A stretch of 64,000 nucleotides of DNA, from positions 327,490 through 391,489 of the forward strand of contig NZ_KE332518.1 in assembly GCF_000413055.1 (NCBI RefSeq), given 5' to 3'. The notes beneath the pieces are model-generated. The model had not been told where the DNA came from. It did not search any database and was given only the letters and a program-made list of their open reading frames with translations. Shown here in pieces: positions 1 through 8,540 of the stretch. Made by a program: the position numbers and the translations under genes. Within the stretch, counting starts at the first letter, position 1. Every line of letters begins with the position of its first letter. This stretch comes from Treponema maltophilum ATCC 51939. GTDB lineage: Bacteria; Spirochaetota; Spirochaetia; Treponematales; Treponemataceae.

Positions 1-2
1 TG

Positions 3-185
3 CCGCTGGTTATGATTATTGTCGGGATTATCGTCGGCATGACGTTTAAAGTAACGCCCGAAAATCATAAAATCATTTTGGAAGAAATCCGGCGCGTTGA
101 AGCGGGCGGCAAAAAAGAAGACGCTCCCGAGCAAACGAAAAAAGTGTGTGAACTGCTCATGGGCATTCCGTACGGCAGGGGCTGA
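3..185 (+). CDS. C-terminal end of a probable GPH-family sugar:cation symporter (partial)
   Basis: Open from the window edge to TGA at 183-185; only the last 60 codons are present. The visible part starts in a hydrophobic segment rich in Val, Ile and Gly (a final membrane helix), then a charged cytoplasmic tail. This layout, with a tail starting near TPENHKIILEEI, is like the C-terminus of glycoside-pentoside-hexuronide (MelB-type) symporters. The family call is inference from a short piece, so other 12-helix carriers remain possible. Confidence 0.45.
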   Translation, partial: PLVMIIVGIIVGMTFKVTPENHKIILEEIRRVEAGGKKEDAPEQTKKVCELLMGIPYGRG

Positions 186-201
186 CATTGCAGGCTAACG
201 C

Positions 202-993
202 ATGACGGAAGATTTAAGAAGCTTATTGACGGCAAACTACGGATTTGCCGAGGGCGACGGAAAAAAAGTTTCGCACATATTAAAAACCTATCCGCCGGAA
301 GAAATTTATAGCGGATTAAAAGAATTACTCCGTTCGATATATCCTGCAAAATACGAGGGAGCGCTGAATTTTATCCGCTATCTGTATTGGAGTTGCGACT
401 TTATTCCCGGCTCAAAGGATGAGGTTTTGCTGCAAAAAATAAAAGACGGCAATTTAATTCAAGATGCCCTATCATTTTATGAAGAAAAGAAAGCGTATGC
501 GCAATTGGATTTTTTATTTGCCGCCATGCGAAATCTCCCCTTCGAGCTTTCGAAAGAAAAAATCGAACAATATATACAAAGATACGAAAAAGAAAATCCC
601 GTATTGCTGGCTCAATTATTGAATGTACTGATTGACTCGGATAATTCCGAGGCGTTGAAAGCCCGCTACGAAAAACTGAGTTTTGAGGCGGAAGATGTGG
701 AATTTGCCGTCAGATATTTTATTTTGGAAACGGTATTCATCGATAATTTTGATAAGGACGAATGTTTTAAAAAACTGAGGAATATTTGCCCCGACAAATT
801 TAAAAATACGTTGGAAAATAAAATTGCGGAAAATCAAAAATTGTTATCGCTTGATTGCGCTTATGACGATGAAGTCGAAACGGAAAACGATGAAATTTTA
901 TTTCTCATAGCCGGTTATTTTGAAGATGCCGAAAAAGCATACCAAAAAGGAAAGAATCTCACGTTTCAGGAATTTATAAAAGGCGGATGTTGA
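202..993 (+). CDS. Hypothetical protein, 263 aa, unknown function
   Basis: Starts with ATG 17 bases after the transporter stop, so probably co-transcribed with it. There is only a weak AGG upstream of the start. The protein is soluble, acidic and helix-rich, with no signal peptide, no membrane segment and no motif I recognise. The helical, charged pattern would fit a repeat-type scaffold (HEAT- or TPR-like), but I cannot assign a family. It ends 28 bases before the convergent Nudix gene. Confidence 0.6.
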   Translation: MTEDLRSLLTANYGFAEGDGKKVSHILKTYPPEEIYSGLKELLRSIYPAKYEGALNFIRYLYWSCDFIPGSKDEVLLQKIKDGNLIQDALSFYEEKKAYAQLDFLFAAMRNLPFELSKEKIEQYIQRYEKENPVLLAQLLNVLIDSDNSEALKARYEKLSFEAEDVEFAVRYFILETVFIDNFDKDECFKKLRNICPDKFKNTLENKIAENQKLLSLDCAYDDEVETENDEILFLIAGYFEDAEKAYQKGKNLTFQEFIKGGC

Positions 994-1021
994 TACAAAA
1001 ACAACCCGGCAAAGCAAATAA

Positions 1022-1588
1022 TTAACTCGGCTTTTTTTCCTTTATCCACGTTTTAAGCGCATAGGCTGCCGACGGGAAGGCGAGCGGAATGGTGTCGACC
1101 GATTCGGCGTTTGATACCGGGAAAAGTTTGTAGCCTTTTATTTCGTCGGCGTCTTCGGCGCACAGCGCGTTCAGCGCGGAAGGTTCCGGTTCGGGAAGGA
1201 GCGCTTCAAAAAAAAGGTCGCAGGTTTTATAGACGATGTGTTTGTATTTGTAGGTATTCGGCGCGCTGCACACGTACCGCAGCGATACGGGAGTCAAGCC
1301 CGTTTCTTCGCGGCACTCGCGCATGCATGCCCGTTCGGCGCTTTCGTCCGGATCGGTAAAGCCGCCGGGCAGTGCGTAATAGCCTTTGCGCGGCTCGCGC
1401 CCGCGTTTTATGCACAGTACCGACAAGCCGTCTTCCGTTTTTACGGGAATAATCAAACCGACCGCCGACGCCGTGTTATTATACAGGGTAAAGCCGCAGG
1501 CTGCACAGCGCCACTTGCGTCCGTCTTCATACGCCGCTTCGCGCTTGCCGCAAGCGGGGCAAAACGCAAACTCATTGATTTTTTCCAT
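1022..1588 (-). CDS. Nudix hydrolase with N-terminal zinc ribbon
   Basis: 188 aa. A zinc ribbon comes first (Cys10, Cys13, Cys28, Cys31), then a Nudix box at about residues 76-98 (G..., E82, then R90-E-C-R-E-E-T-G-L), which matches GX5EX7REUXEEXGU. Enzymes of this family hydrolyse nucleoside diphosphates linked to another group, using Mg2+; the substrate cannot be told. The start is the ATG lying 6 bases after a TATACT hexamer, with no Shine-Dalgarno site, so the mRNA is probably leaderless. It is a single gene, convergent with the unknown protein upstream in the window. Confidence 0.88.
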   Translation of the reverse strand: MEKINEFAFCPACGKREAAYEDGRKWRCAACGFTLYNNTASAVGLIIPVKTEDGLSVLCIKRGREPRKGYYALPGGFTDPDESAERACMRECREETGLTPVSLRYVCSAPNTYKYKHIVYKTCDLFFEALLPEPEPSALNALCAEDADEIKGYKLFPVSNAESVDTIPLAFPSAAYALKTWIKEKKPS

Positions 1589-1594
1589 GCGTGC

Positions 1595-1600
1595 AGTATA
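1595..1600 (-). promoter_or_regulatory. -10 hexamer of the Nudix gene, leaderless arrangement
   Basis: Read on the minus strand this is TATACT, followed by exactly 6 bases and then the ATG. Transcription would be expected to begin at or next to the A of the start codon. No clear -35 element is visible at the usual spacing. Confidence 0.5.
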
Positions 1601-1636
1601 ATATCAAAATACATATTGTACCAGTGTGCAAAAAAT

Positions 1637-3874
1637 CTAAAAACGGCGCGCTTCGAGCGTTTCGGCAAAGGCTTCGGCACGGCGCAGCGTTTGTACGATA
1701 AGCGGTACAAAAAGGGGCAATAAAGCGCGCAGACTGCGGAACACTCCGCGCTTTTTTTTAAGGCCGCCGCGGATAAGCTGGATTTTTATTATTTGCGAAG
1801 CTTCTTCGGCCAAAACGGGTATAAAGCGGAACACGAGTGCAAAGGTTAGAGAAACGTATTTTGTCTTTATGCCGATTTTATCCAAGGGCGAAAGAGTCTT
1901 TTTTAAGCCGTCGAGCAATTCGCTTCTGTTTGCCGAATACATAAAGCCGCTTAAAAACGGTAACGCGGCCGTTACATGCAGCACGGTGCGCGTCGCCAAG
2001 TCAAGCTTTGACGGCGTAATGCTGAAATGCCGCCATGCAAAAAACACCGCTTCGCCCGGTGCGGTCGGGAACAGTAAAAACTGAAACAGGGCAAACACGG
2101 CAAGATACGGCAAAAACTTTAAAAATATCAGCGCAAGCTTTGCAAACGAAAAACGCGAAAGCGCGCAGTACGCAAGGGCGCAAAGGGTTGCGGCTGCGAG
2201 CAGGCGGATGTTCTGCACGCACAGAGATGTGATAAAGAACGGCAAAAAAAGCGCGATTTTTACAAGCGGCGTCATGCGATGCAAAACGCTTGCGCGCTTT
2301 TCATATATGCCTGCCGATGTGCGGCGCAAAGAATCCAAAAGAGCGGTATCGGCAAGCGGTACCGGCTGCAAAGCATTTTTATGCAGCGGATTTGTGCCCG
2401 CAGTTGCGTCGACACCCGTATTTACGGTGTCCGCGTTTCCGGGGCCCGCTTTTCCGGTACCCGCGCGCAAAACGTCCAAGTCGGCGATGACATCGGCAAA
2501 GGCCGCTTCTTCCGGACGGTGCGTTGAAAAGACGACGGTTTTACCCTGTGCCGCAAGATCCGCCATCATGTTCAGCACTTGCACGCACGAAGGCCGGTCA
2601 AGCCCCGCGGTCGGTTCGTCGAAAAGGTAGACTTCCCGCTCCAAAACGGCAATGCCGGCAAGGGCGAGCTTTCTTCTTTCGCCGCCCGAAAGCGTGTATA
2701 TTTTCCGATCGGCGAACAAATCGAAGGGAAGGGCGCACAGGTTCATGGCGCACCGTACCTTATCGCGCAGAGATTGAACGTCCGCCGAGTTGTTTTGCAA
2801 ATCGTTTCGCAAGCCGAAGGCAACGTCGTCGGCAGCGAATTCTTCAAAGAGGGCGCTTTCGCTTTCCTGCAGTGCAAGTACCGGTGTTCCGCGTGCGTAC
2901 ACGGTGCCGGTTTCCGGTTTTAAAAGGCCGGAAGCAAGTTCGAAGAGCGTCGATTTTCCCGAACCCGATGCGCCGACAAGAGCCGTCAGTTTTCCTTTAT
3001 AAAAGTCGAACGAAAAATCGGCAAACACGGGATTTTCCTTTGTATAGGCAAAATCGACTTTGGAAAACGAGAGGGCGGGAAGATCCGCCGATTCGATTCG
3101 CGCGCTTTTGCAGTCGTCTCGGGCTTTCGGTTTTTCCGCAGGATGCGCCGCGTGCCTTTCCGCGCGCCGTACGAGCGGCGGAAACAGCTTTTTTATAATC
3201 GCGTTTGCGCCGTTTTGCAAAGATTTTGTCGGGCCGTCGAATACCGCGCGTCCGTCGTCCAAAACGATAACGCGTTCGGCTTTGAGCGCTTCGTCAAGGT
3301 CGTGCGTAACATGAATGATTGTCGAACCGGCCGCGTGCCGTTCGTCAAGAAAATCGAGGATGCTTTGCCGTGAAAGCGGATCGATCATCGATGTCGCTTC
3401 GTCCAAAATAAGCACGGAAGGGTGCAGCGCCAAAATGCCGGCAAGGGCAAGCTTTTGCTTTTGGCCCGGCGAAAGGGATGAGGTTTTTGCATCGCGCACT
3501 GCCGAAAGCCCCGTCAGACTCAGGCATTCGGCGCAGCGTTTTTCGACTTCGCCGGGTACGGCTCCGATGTTTTCCGGACCGAAGGCCGTATCGGCGGCGA
3601 CGGTTTCGGCAACGATTTGGTCGCGCGGCGATTGAAAGACGATTCCGGCGCCCGTGCATGAGGCCGTTTCGCCGCCGGCTTCAATCGATGCGCTTCCCTG
3701 CGTACACGGTAAAAATCCCGCCAAAATGCGCGCGAGCGTACTTTTGCCCGATCCGTTCGCACCCAGCAAGGCGACATATTCGCCCCTGTTCACCGTGAAC
3801 GACACGTCGTCCAAAGCGCGGATACCGCGGTCGGGATACACAAAACTTACATGTTCGGCGCGCACTTGAATCAT
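1637..3874 (-). CDS. ECF transporter module fused in one chain: EcfA-EcfA-EcfT
   Basis: 745 aa. First ATPase domain at about residues 1-230 (Walker A GANGSGKST at 38-46, signature LSPGQ, Walker B LILDEA). Second ATPase at about 265-470 (GASGSGKST, LSGGE, YLFDEP). After a linker comes a membrane domain (about 535-745) with EcfT hallmarks, an IRGG motif and a terminal EARRF motif that couple T to the ATPases. Energy-coupling factor modules power vitamin or metal uptake with an S component; none is encoded nearby, so the substrate is unknown and S proteins may be shared. The open frame continues upstream, but ATG 3872-3874 is chosen because it begins the conserved domain and follows a -10 hexamer; a longer start would overlap deoD. 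Confidence 0.88.
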   Translation of the reverse strand: MIQVRAEHVSFVYPDRGIRALDDVSFTVNRGEYVALLGANGSGKSTLARILAGFLPCTQGSASIEAGGETASCTGAGIVFQSPRDQIVAETVAADTAFGPENIGAVPGEVEKRCAECLSLTGLSAVRDAKTSSLSPGQKQKLALAGILALHPSVLILDEATSMIDPLSRQSILDFLDERHAAGSTIIHVTHDLDEALKAERVIVLDDGRAVFDGPTKSLQNGANAIIKKLFPPLVRRAERHAAHPAEKPKARDDCKSARIESADLPALSFSKVDFAYTKENPVFADFSFDFYKGKLTALVGASGSGKSTLFELASGLLKPETGTVYARGTPVLALQESESALFEEFAADDVAFGLRNDLQNNSADVQSLRDKVRCAMNLCALPFDLFADRKIYTLSGGERRKLALAGIAVLEREVYLFDEPTAGLDRPSCVQVLNMMADLAAQGKTVVFSTHRPEEAAFADVIADLDVLRAGTGKAGPGNADTVNTGVDATAGTNPLHKNALQPVPLADTALLDSLRRTSAGIYEKRASVLHRMTPLVKIALFLPFFITSLCVQNIRLLAAATLCALAYCALSRFSFAKLALIFLKFLPYLAVFALFQFLLFPTAPGEAVFFAWRHFSITPSKLDLATRTVLHVTAALPFLSGFMYSANRSELLDGLKKTLSPLDKIGIKTKYVSLTFALVFRFIPVLAEEASQIIKIQLIRGGLKKKRGVFRSLRALLPLFVPLIVQTLRRAEAFAETLEARRF

Positions 3875-3880
3875 GTTTTC

Positions 3881-3886
3881 AGTATA
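3881..3886 (-). promoter_or_regulatory. -10 hexamer of ecfAAT, leaderless arrangement
   Basis: Minus-strand TATACT, 6 bases before the ATG at 3874. It lies back to back with the deoD promoter, only 21 bases away, so the two divergent genes share a control region of about 45 bp with no room for 5' leaders. Confidence 0.5.
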
Positions 3887-3907
3887 CACATTTCGGTTTT
3901 TTAGTGC

Positions 3908-3913
3908 TATAAT
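3908..3913 (+). promoter_or_regulatory. Extended -10 promoter of deoD, leaderless arrangement
   Basis: TATAAT preceded by TGC, an extended -10, and followed by 6 bases and the ATG at 3920. There is no good -35 hexamer, which an extended -10 can replace. No ribosome binding site fits between the predicted start of transcription and the ATG. Confidence 0.6.
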
Positions 3914-3919
3914 GGCCGT

Positions 3920-4633
3920 ATGGCAACACCTCATAACAGCGCCGCAAAAGGCGACATAGCACCGACCGTCCTTTTTCCCGGCGATCCGCTTCGTGCCCAA
4001 TACGTGGCGGAGCACTATTTTAAAAATCCGCGTCAGGTAACGGGCGTGCGTAATGTACTCGGCTTTACGGGCACTTGGCAGGGCAAAAAAGTAAGCGTTA
4101 TGGCTTCGGGTATGGGCGGACCTTCCGCGGGCATTTATGCGTACGAATTATACACGTGGTACGGCGCGGAGCGTATTATCCGCATCGGAACGGCCGGCGG
4201 TTTGCAGCCCTTTTTAAAGCTCGGCGATTTGGTTTTGGCGATGAGCGCGTCTACCGATTCGAACTATGCGTACCAATTCAACCTTCCGGGCACTTTTAAT
4301 CCCTGTGCCGATTTCGACTTGCTCAAAAAAGCGGCGGACGCAGCATCGAGCAGGGGCTTCCGTTATCATGCCGGAGCGGTATTTTCTTCGGATATGTTTT
4401 CCGATTATAACGCTTTAGGCAGCAAAGAATCGTGGCAGGGCTGGTCGGCAATGGGTTGTTTGGTGCAGGACATGGAAACCTATGCGCTCTATTGTACGGC
4501 GGCGCGCTTGGGCAAAAAAGCGCTGTCGATTCTTACGCATACGGATTCCTGCGTAACGGGCAAGGGCTTGCCCAAATCGAAGCGCATGAGCGCCCTCGAG
4601 CCCATGTTTGAAACGGCGCTTGCTTGCGTGTGA
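3920..4633 (+). CDS. deoD: Purine nucleoside phosphorylase, DeoD type
   Basis: 237 aa, full family length. It cleaves purine (deoxy)ribonucleosides with phosphate to base and (deoxy)ribose-1-phosphate, in cytoplasmic purine salvage. Seen: the N-terminal phosphate loop region FPGDPLRA, the GTAGG stretch, and a late HTDSC segment carrying the catalytic Asp (the equivalent E. coli segment reads VSDH). Start ATG follows an extended -10 by 6 bases. The next gene, an antitoxin-like protein, starts 19 bases downstream, so the two may share a transcript. Confidence 0.92.
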   Translation: MATPHNSAAKGDIAPTVLFPGDPLRAQYVAEHYFKNPRQVTGVRNVLGFTGTWQGKKVSVMASGMGGPSAGIYAYELYTWYGAERIIRIGTAGGLQPFLKLGDLVLAMSASTDSNYAYQFNLPGTFNPCADFDLLKKAADAASSRGFRYHAGAVFSSDMFSDYNALGSKESWQGWSAMGCLVQDMETYALYCTAARLGKKALSILTHTDSCVTGKGLPKSKRMSALEPMFETALACV

Positions 4634-4652
4634 GTCGAAAAGGGACTGTATT

Positions 4653-4937
4653 ATGATAAAATCAATGACTGTTACGGAAGCAAAGTACAATTTAACAAAA
4701 GAAAGAATTGAACAGCTGAAAGCTCTGAACGATGAACCCGTGGGTACTTCCGATATTCCCGAATTAACGGAAGTCGACTTTATGCAAATGTATCGTCCCG
4801 TCAAACAGCCTTTATCGATCAGACTGGACGCCGATGTTATTTTATGGCTTAAGTCTTACGGAAAGGGGTATCAAAGCCGCATAAATGCTATTTTGCGGGA
4901 GGCGATGAATACAGAGCAAAACATGCATGCTTTGTAA
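4653..4937 (+). CDS. BrnA-like antitoxin, orphan
   Basis: 94 aa. The C-terminal half has the pattern of BrnA/COG3514 antitoxins: PELTEVDF, then KQPLSIRLDADVILWLK, then GKGYQSRINAILREAM, a ribbon-helix-helix DNA-binding fold. An AAGGGA Shine-Dalgarno precedes ATG 4653. In BrnTA systems the toxin BrnT lies immediately upstream; here the upstream gene is a complete deoD and no BrnT-like frame exists on either side. It may be a domesticated repressor or the relic of a toxin-antitoxin pair. Confidence 0.75.
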   Translation: MIKSMTVTEAKYNLTKERIEQLKALNDEPVGTSDIPELTEVDFMQMYRPVKQPLSIRLDADVILWLKSYGKGYQSRINAILREAMNTEQNMHAL

Positions 4938-4974
4938 ATGTACTGAGCGCGGGACAGCGTTTTCCGCTTTTCGT

Positions 4975-6150
4975 TTATCTTTTATATTCCTGTACCATTT
5001 CGCCGATGCGGCGCAGGGCTTCTTTTATCTTTGCGATGTCCGTCGCGTAGCAGCAGCGGATAAATCCTTCGCCGCATGCACCGAACACCGAGCCGGGCAC
5101 AACGGCCACTTGGTGCTTTTCGATCAATTCGGTTGCGAATTCCTCGGACGTTAAGCCCGTAAAGCGGATGTCCGGGAACATGTAAAAAGCGCCTTCCGGT
5201 TCGGTAACCGAAAGTCCCATATCGCGAAAAGCTTTGTACATAAGATTGCGCCGCTGCTGGTAGGACAGCCGCATTTTTTCAACTTCGTCCATACCCGAAC
5301 GCAGCCCTTCGAGCGCTCCGTACTGGCTCATAATCGGTGCGCAAATCGACGAATATTGGTGCAGTTTGTGGATTTGTTCCATTAAGTCGCTCGGGCAGCA
5401 CAAAAAGCCGATTCTCCAGCCGGTCATCGCAAAGGATTTTGAAAATCCGTTTAAAATAACGCTGTATGCCTTCATGCCCGGAAACGAACCGATCGAACAA
5501 TGTTTGTGATTGTCGTAGGTCAATTCACAGTACACTTCGTCCGACAGTACCCAAATGCGGTGCTTTTTTACCGTTTCGGCAATTTTTTTCAATTCGGCTT
5601 CGGGTATCATGCGGCCGGTCGGATTGCTCGGCGAACAGAGCATAAGCGCCTTTGTTTTCGGCGTAATCGCTTTTTCTATGGCTTCGGCTGTCGGATAAAA
5701 GTCCGTTTTGCTCGTATCCAAATGGATGAGCTTTACGCCGCACAGAGCCGCAAGCGGCTGATAGGACACGTAACAGGGTTCGCAGATAATGATTTCATCG
5801 CCCGGATTTAAAATTGCACGCAACACCGCGTCAACCGCTTCGGATACACCGACCGTAATCAATATTTCGTTTTTGCTGCTGTAGTGCAGGTTATACTTTG
5901 TTAAATAGGAAGAAACCGCATCGCGCAGTTCTTTTAAGCCCCAGTTTGACGTATACGAAGTGTGTCCCTGCTCCAAGTGATAAAAGGCTTCTTCGCGGAT
6001 AATCCACGGCGTGGCAAAGTCCGGCTCGCCGACGCCCAGCGAAATAATGTCGTCGCGGCCGATAATCAAATCGAAAAATTTGCGGATCCCCGACGGAGGA
6101 ATGCCGCGCATAAGATATGAAAAGCGGTCTTCTCTCGTGTTTTGTTCCAT
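4975..6150 (-). CDS. Class I/II PLP-dependent aminotransferase
   Basis: 391 aa, cytoplasmic fold-type I aminotransferase. Seen: GVGEPDF near residue 40, SPSNPTG near 170, LSDEVYCEL near 205, and the PLP-binding lysine in GFSKSFAMTGWRIG near 235. The sequence is like the MalY-independent PatA/DapX group that transfers amino groups from aromatic amino acids or N-acetyl-diaminopimelate; the exact substrate is not decidable. It begins one base after the stop of the Lrp-type regulator, so it is translationally coupled and probably the regulator's target. Confidence 0.87.
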   Translation of the reverse strand: MEQNTREDRFSYLMRGIPPSGIRKFFDLIIGRDDIISLGVGEPDFATPWIIREEAFYHLEQGHTSYTSNWGLKELRDAVSSYLTKYNLHYSSKNEILITVGVSEAVDAVLRAILNPGDEIIICEPCYVSYQPLAALCGVKLIHLDTSKTDFYPTAEAIEKAITPKTKALMLCSPSNPTGRMIPEAELKKIAETVKKHRIWVLSDEVYCELTYDNHKHCSIGSFPGMKAYSVILNGFSKSFAMTGWRIGFLCCPSDLMEQIHKLHQYSSICAPIMSQYGALEGLRSGMDEVEKMRLSYQQRRNLMYKAFRDMGLSVTEPEGAFYMFPDIRFTGLTSEEFATELIEKHQVAVVPGSVFGACGEGFIRCCYATDIAKIKEALRRIGEMVQEYKR

Positions 6151-6151
6151 A

Positions 6152-6637
6152 CTAAGCGGTTACCCCTTCGCGTCCGTCGGTTTTTCCGCTTACATAGACG
6201 ACGTCATTTTCTTTATAGGTCTTTAAAATAAAGTGCGTTTTTGTACTCCGCACGCCTTCGAGCGCCGACAATTTGCGCGCAACGAAAAATGCAACGTCCT
6301 GCAAACTTTCGCCTTCGATAATCACTTTTAAATCGTAGCTGCCGCTCATAAGGTAGAGCGCGCGCACTTGCGGAAAGCGGTAAATGCGCTCGGCGATTGC
6401 ATCGAAGCCGTGTTCGCGTTCGGGCGTTACCTGAATCTCTATTTCGGCGCGCACCGAAGCGCCTTCGCCGTTTATTTTTTCCGGATTTACGATGGCCGCA
6501 TATTTTAAAATAACGCCCTCGTCTTCAAGTTTTTTTATGATTGAACGCACTTCGTCGGGCGTTTTTTTTGTCATCACGGCGATATCGTCGGCCGACAGAC
6601 GCGCATTCGCGCGCAGCAAATTCAAAATTTCTTCCAT
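6152..6637 (-). CDS. Lrp/AsnC-family transcriptional regulator
   Basis: 161 aa. An N-terminal winged HTH (about residues 1-60, SADDIAVMTKKTPDEVRSII) is followed by a RAM/AsnC ligand-binding domain (about 65-150) with the typical GSYDLKVIIEG stretch. Such proteins sense amino acids and regulate their metabolism, in line with the aminotransferase gene that follows after one base. The ATG lies 6 bases after a -10 element and has no Shine-Dalgarno, so it is likely leaderless. Confidence 0.88.
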   Translation of the reverse strand: MEEILNLLRANARLSADDIAVMTKKTPDEVRSIIKKLEDEGVILKYAAIVNPEKINGEGASVRAEIEIQVTPEREHGFDAIAERIYRFPQVRALYLMSGSYDLKVIIEGESLQDVAFFVARKLSALEGVRSTKTHFILKTYKENDVVYVSGKTDGREGVTA

Positions 6638-6643
6638 ATCGCC

Positions 6644-6672
6644 ACAATACCGATTTTACCCGATTTATGCAA
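6644..6672 (-). promoter_or_regulatory. Promoter of the lrp-aminotransferase operon
   Basis: Minus strand: TTGCAT (6667-6672), 17-base spacer, TATTGT (6644-6649), then 6 bases to the ATG. It is a sigma-70 pattern with correct spacing that leaves no leader. The rpsD promoter begins 21 bases away on the other strand. Confidence 0.6.
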
Positions 6673-6692
6673 TATGCTTATCAAAATCAGTC

Positions 6693-6721
6693 TTGACAAA
6701 AAAAAAGCATTTCCGTATAAT
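6693..6721 (+). promoter_or_regulatory. Strong sigma-70 promoter of rpsD
   Basis: TTGACA (6693-6698), 17-base A-rich spacer, TATAAT (6716-6721): perfect consensus. A GAGGTG ribosome binding site (6741-6746) follows before the ATG at 6751. Confidence 0.85.
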
Positions 6722-6750
6722 AATTACTCTATCTTTTTACGAGGTGAAAC

Positions 6751-7371
6751 ATGGCGATTAGACAGCCTAAAGGAAAAACAGTCAGACGGCTCGGCATAAA
6801 CATTTACGGAAATCCCAAGTACGATAAACTTTTAAGCCGCAAGCCGAACGGTCCCGGAAAAGAACGCGGCATGAAAAAACGGGGCAAAATGTCTGTTTAC
6901 GGCGAACAGTTGAAGGAAAAACAAAAATTCAGATTTGCGTACGGCATTTCGGAACGTCAATTCAGAAACTTGTTTAGAAAAGCGAACAGACTGCACGGCG
7001 TTACAAGCGATAACATGATTTCATTGATGGAACAGCGCTTGGACAATACGATTTATCGCATGGGTTTTGCCGTCAGCCGTGCTCAGGCAAGACAAATGGT
7101 TTCACACGCATACTTTCTTATAAACGGTAAATCCGTAAACATTCCCTCGATGTGCGTGAGCGTAAACGACGTTATTACGACGAAAGACAAAAAAGGCATT
7201 CAAAATCTTATCAGGCATAATTTGACGGTTAATCAGGGCGCAAGGGGTTCGTGGCTTTCCATAGACAACGAAGCTTTGTCGGCGACGGTTACCGTGCTTC
7301 CCGCGGCTTCCGATGTGCAGCCGGTCGGACACATTCAGAGTGTCGTTGAATATTACTCGCGCAACGCATAA
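6751..7371 (+). CDS. rpsD: 30S ribosomal protein S4
   Basis: 206 aa, normal length. It binds 16S rRNA and helps nucleate 30S assembly. Seen: the N-terminal domain (RRLGINIYGNPKYDKLL; no zinc-binding Cys pair, so the Zn-free form), then the S4 RNA-binding domain (EQRLDNTIYRMGFAVSRAQARQMV, about residues 90-155). It is monocistronic, with a consensus promoter in front and a terminator behind, apart from the alpha operon in which it lies in many other bacteria. Confidence 0.96.
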   Translation: MAIRQPKGKTVRRLGINIYGNPKYDKLLSRKPNGPGKERGMKKRGKMSVYGEQLKEKQKFRFAYGISERQFRNLFRKANRLHGVTSDNMISLMEQRLDNTIYRMGFAVSRAQARQMVSHAYFLINGKSVNIPSMCVSVNDVITTKDKKGIQNLIRHNLTVNQGARGSWLSIDNEALSATVTVLPAASDVQPVGHIQSVVEYYSRNA

Positions 7372-7400
7372 GCGCCGCTTGTCGTATCGTTGAACATTGT

Positions 7401-7428
7401 AAAAACCGGTTTCGGCCGGTTTTTTTTA
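7401..7428 (+). terminator. Rho-independent terminator after rpsD
   Basis: AAAACCGG, a 6-base loop, CCGGTTTT running into a tract of T. The next gene starts 20 bases later with its own GGAGG site. Confidence 0.8.
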
Positions 7429-7447
7429 TGTCGGAGGCGGAAAATTC

Positions 7448-8467
7448 ATGGACGGACAGTCTGCGCAAAAGCCCCTTATAGCCGTTCCCATAGGAGATCC
7501 TGCGGGAATCGGGCCGGAAATAGTCGCAAAAGCCTTTGCCGACGAACAAACACAAAAATCGGCGCGCTGTCTTGCGGTCGGTGACCGCGCAGTGATGGAA
7601 CGGGCGCTGCGCGTTACAAAAAGCGATCTGCGCATTCACGCCGTACAAAAAGCCGAAGACGGCATCTACGAGCGCGGCGTATTGAATGTGCTGAATATCG
7701 ACAATATCGATCAAGCGCGCTTTGCATACGGCAAGGTTGACGGCATGTGCGGAAGGGCCGCATACGAATATATTGCAAAAAGCGTCGAACTTGCCTTGCA
7801 AAAAAAAGTTGCCGCCGTCGCCACAACGCCGATAAATAAAGAATCGCTTAAAGCCGGCGGCGTAAACTTTATCGGCCACACCGAAATTTTTGCTTCTCTT
7901 ACAAATACGAAAGATCCGCTTACGATGTTTCAAGTGCGCAATTTGCGGATTTTCTTTTTGACGCGCCACGTTTCGCTTCGGCAAGCCTGCGATATGGTAA
8001 AAAAAGAGCGCATCAAAGATTACGTTAAACGCTGCCGGGCAATGCTCAAAACCTTGGGCGTTGTGGCCGGCACTATGGCCGTTGCGGGTTTAAATCCGCA
8101 TTCGGGCGAACACGGCCTTTTCGGCAGCGAAGAAGTAACCGAAGTGGCGCCTGCCGTCCGCGAATTGGCCGAAGAAGGCTTGCCGGTGTGCGGCCCCGTC
8201 GGTGCCGATTCGGTATTCCATTTGGCTTTGCAGGGAAAATTCAACAGCGTACTGTCGCTGTATCACGATCAGGGGCACATAGCCGCAAAAACGTTCGACT
8301 TTGAGCGCACCGTTTCGATAACCGGCGGTATGAGTATTTTGCGCACGTCGGTCGATCACGGCACCGCCTTCGATATTGCCGGCACGGGACAGGCAAGTGC
8401 CGTCAGCATGATTGAAGCGATCCGTTTGGCCGCCCTCTATTCACCTTCTTTTACCGCAAAAACTTGA
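7448..8467 (+). CDS. pdxA: PdxA-family 4-hydroxythreonine-4-phosphate dehydrogenase
   Basis: 339 aa, a cytoplasmic NAD-dependent oxidative decarboxylase of the PdxA family. Seen: [10 protein letters not shown] near the N-terminus, [17 protein letters not shown], a metal-site YHDQGH near residue 275, and [14 protein letters not shown] near the C-terminus. In vitamin B6 synthesis it oxidises 4-phosphohydroxy-threonine; a close subgroup (PdxA2) acts on threonate or erythronate 4-phosphate. No other B6 genes are here, so the second role is possible. A GGAGG site precedes the ATG. The promoter of the next gene overlaps its 3' end. Confidence 0.85.
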   Translation: MDGQSAQKPLIAVPIGDPAGIGPEIVAKAFADEQTQKSARCLAVGDRAVMERALRVTKSDLRIHAVQKAEDGIYERGVLNVLNIDNIDQARFAYGKVDGMCGRAAYEYIAKSVELALQKKVAAVATTPINKESLKAGGVNFIGHTEIFASLTNTKDPLTMFQVRNLRIFFLTRHVSLRQACDMVKKERIKDYVKRCRAMLKTLGVVAGTMAVAGLNPHSGEHGLFGSEEVTEVAPAVRELAEEGLPVCGPVGADSVFHLALQGKFNSVLSLYHDQGHIAAKTFDFERTVSITGGMSILRTSVDHGTAFDIAGTGQASAVSMIEAIRLAALYSPSFTAKT

Positions 8468-8492
8468 CAGTTCCGAAAATCGGTTCTATACT
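8464..8492 (+). promoter_or_regulatory. Sigma-70 promoter of the flavoenzyme gene
   Basis: TTGACA (8464-8469), 17-base spacer, TATACT (8487-8492). The -35 overlaps the pdxA stop region. A leader of about 40 bases with an AGAGGA site leads to ATG 8541. Confidence 0.75.
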
Positions 8493-8540
8493 GACGCATA
8501 CCATAAAATATATTTTTATCTACATTACAAGAGGACGAAC

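Noticed and set aside
1111-3798. Many long open frames on the strand opposite the ECF and Nudix genes
   Set aside because: They overlap well-supported genes in other frames and encode Arg/Ser-rich sequence with no motif, typical shadow frames of GC-rich genes.
8412-8540. Longer N-terminus for the BaiCD-like enzyme
   Set aside because: It would overlap pdxA and run through the gene's promoter; ATG 8541 has its own ribosome site and fits the family start.
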